DNA of 64,000 nt from Methanosarcina sp. (GTDB lineage Archaea > Halobacteriota > Methanosarcinia > Methanosarcinales > Methanosarcinaceae). The translations under genes and the position numbers were made by a program. Positions 63,960 through 64,000 of this stretch are shown in pieces. The stretch covers positions 143,386-207,385 of the forward strand of contig NZ_JAQUVZ010000002.1 in the NCBI RefSeq assembly GCF_028693135.1, read 5' to 3'. Position 1 is the stretch's first letter. Every line of letters starts with the position of its first letter. The notes beneath the pieces are model-generated. The model was given only the letters and a program-made list of their open reading frames with translations. It was not told where the DNA came from and ran no database searches.

Positions 63960-64000
63960 ATACACTGTGACACTTACCGAAGATGAACGTGAAGCCCTTT
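63952..64000 (+). mobile_element. IS630-type transposase, 5' end only
   Basis: The final 49 nt encode MNRYTVTLTEDEREAL, which matches the usual beginning of IS630-family transposases (TLTEEER at the start of the helix-turn-helix). The remainder is outside the window. The left end of the element probably lies within about 63880-63920, inside the preceding membrane ORF. The call rests on 16 residues. Confidence 0.6.

Overview
The window looks like a chromosomal segment of a methanogenic archaeon of the genus Methanosarcina, probably M. acetivorans or a close relative. Reasons: a methanofuran-biosynthesis cluster (mfnD-mfnF-mfnE), an MsvR-type V4R redox regulator, archaeal ribosomal proteins (L21e, L7Ae, S28e, L24e, S6e), RNA polymerase subunit Rpo4/F, aIF5B-type InfB, TrmY/Pus10, TATA-type promoters with short or absent leaders, and long AT-rich intergenic regions. 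The species assignment is inference; no search was run.

Layout. 1-3616: minus-strand potassium-uptake genes (two trkA paralogues, then trkH cut by the window edge). 4130-8261: minus-strand bacterial-type chaperone set grpE-dnaK-dnaJ. 9247-12086: methanofuran genes, followed by a zinc-ribbon protein, elongation factor 1-beta and tRNA-Ala(CGC). 13915-17867: a very large multi-PAS histidine kinase with a single-domain response regulator. 18264-22667: a small membrane protein, thiI, a 59-residue small protein followed by degraded coding DNA, a lipoprotein and a universal stress protein. 22888-24965: pspAA-pspA, divergent from the msvR-like regulator. 25031-31083: DUF2110, a winged-helix protein, trm1, then three secreted proteins carrying five cupredoxin-like domains that lack the copper ligands. 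31116-31493: hairpin-rich IS200/IS605-like remnant. 31660-34766: MgtC/DUF4010 membrane protein, metallophosphoesterase, trmY. 35013-40518: pus10, rpl21e, rpoF, DUF655, ksgA (apparent CTG start) and an archaeal HemK-like methyltransferase. 40975-44419: NudC-like NUDIX hydrolase, a surface beta-propeller protein and a radical SAM protein. 44761-48579: translation operon rpl7ae-rps28e-rpl24e-ndk-infB-rps6e. 48848-51193: flavin-binding PNPOx-like protein, pdxT and pdxS. 51194-52715: gene-poor and repeat-rich. 52716-60114: PAP2 phosphatase, an anchored hypothetical protein, a SNF2 ATPase with its SWIM-domain partner, and a dienelactone-hydrolase-like lipoprotein. 60145-61587: a complete-looking IS1341-type TnpB element next to a truncated superoxide dismutase gene. 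62067-64000: a YdjM-like membrane protein, a probably truncated membrane ORF, and the first codons of an IS630-type transposase.

Functional links. Pus10 makes pseudouridine 54 of tRNA and TrmY methylates it; both are neighbours here, and Trm1 and ThiI add further tRNA modifications. PdxS and PdxT form the PLP synthase. GrpE, DnaK and DnaJ form one folding machine. The most unusual material is the copper-less cupredoxin family, the CTG start of ksgA, the structured leader before rpoF, a dispersed hairpin repeat with an identical 26-bp core at three loci, and the hairpins that echo the TnpB element ends. Short tandem repeats with units of 13-29 bp recur in many intergenic regions.
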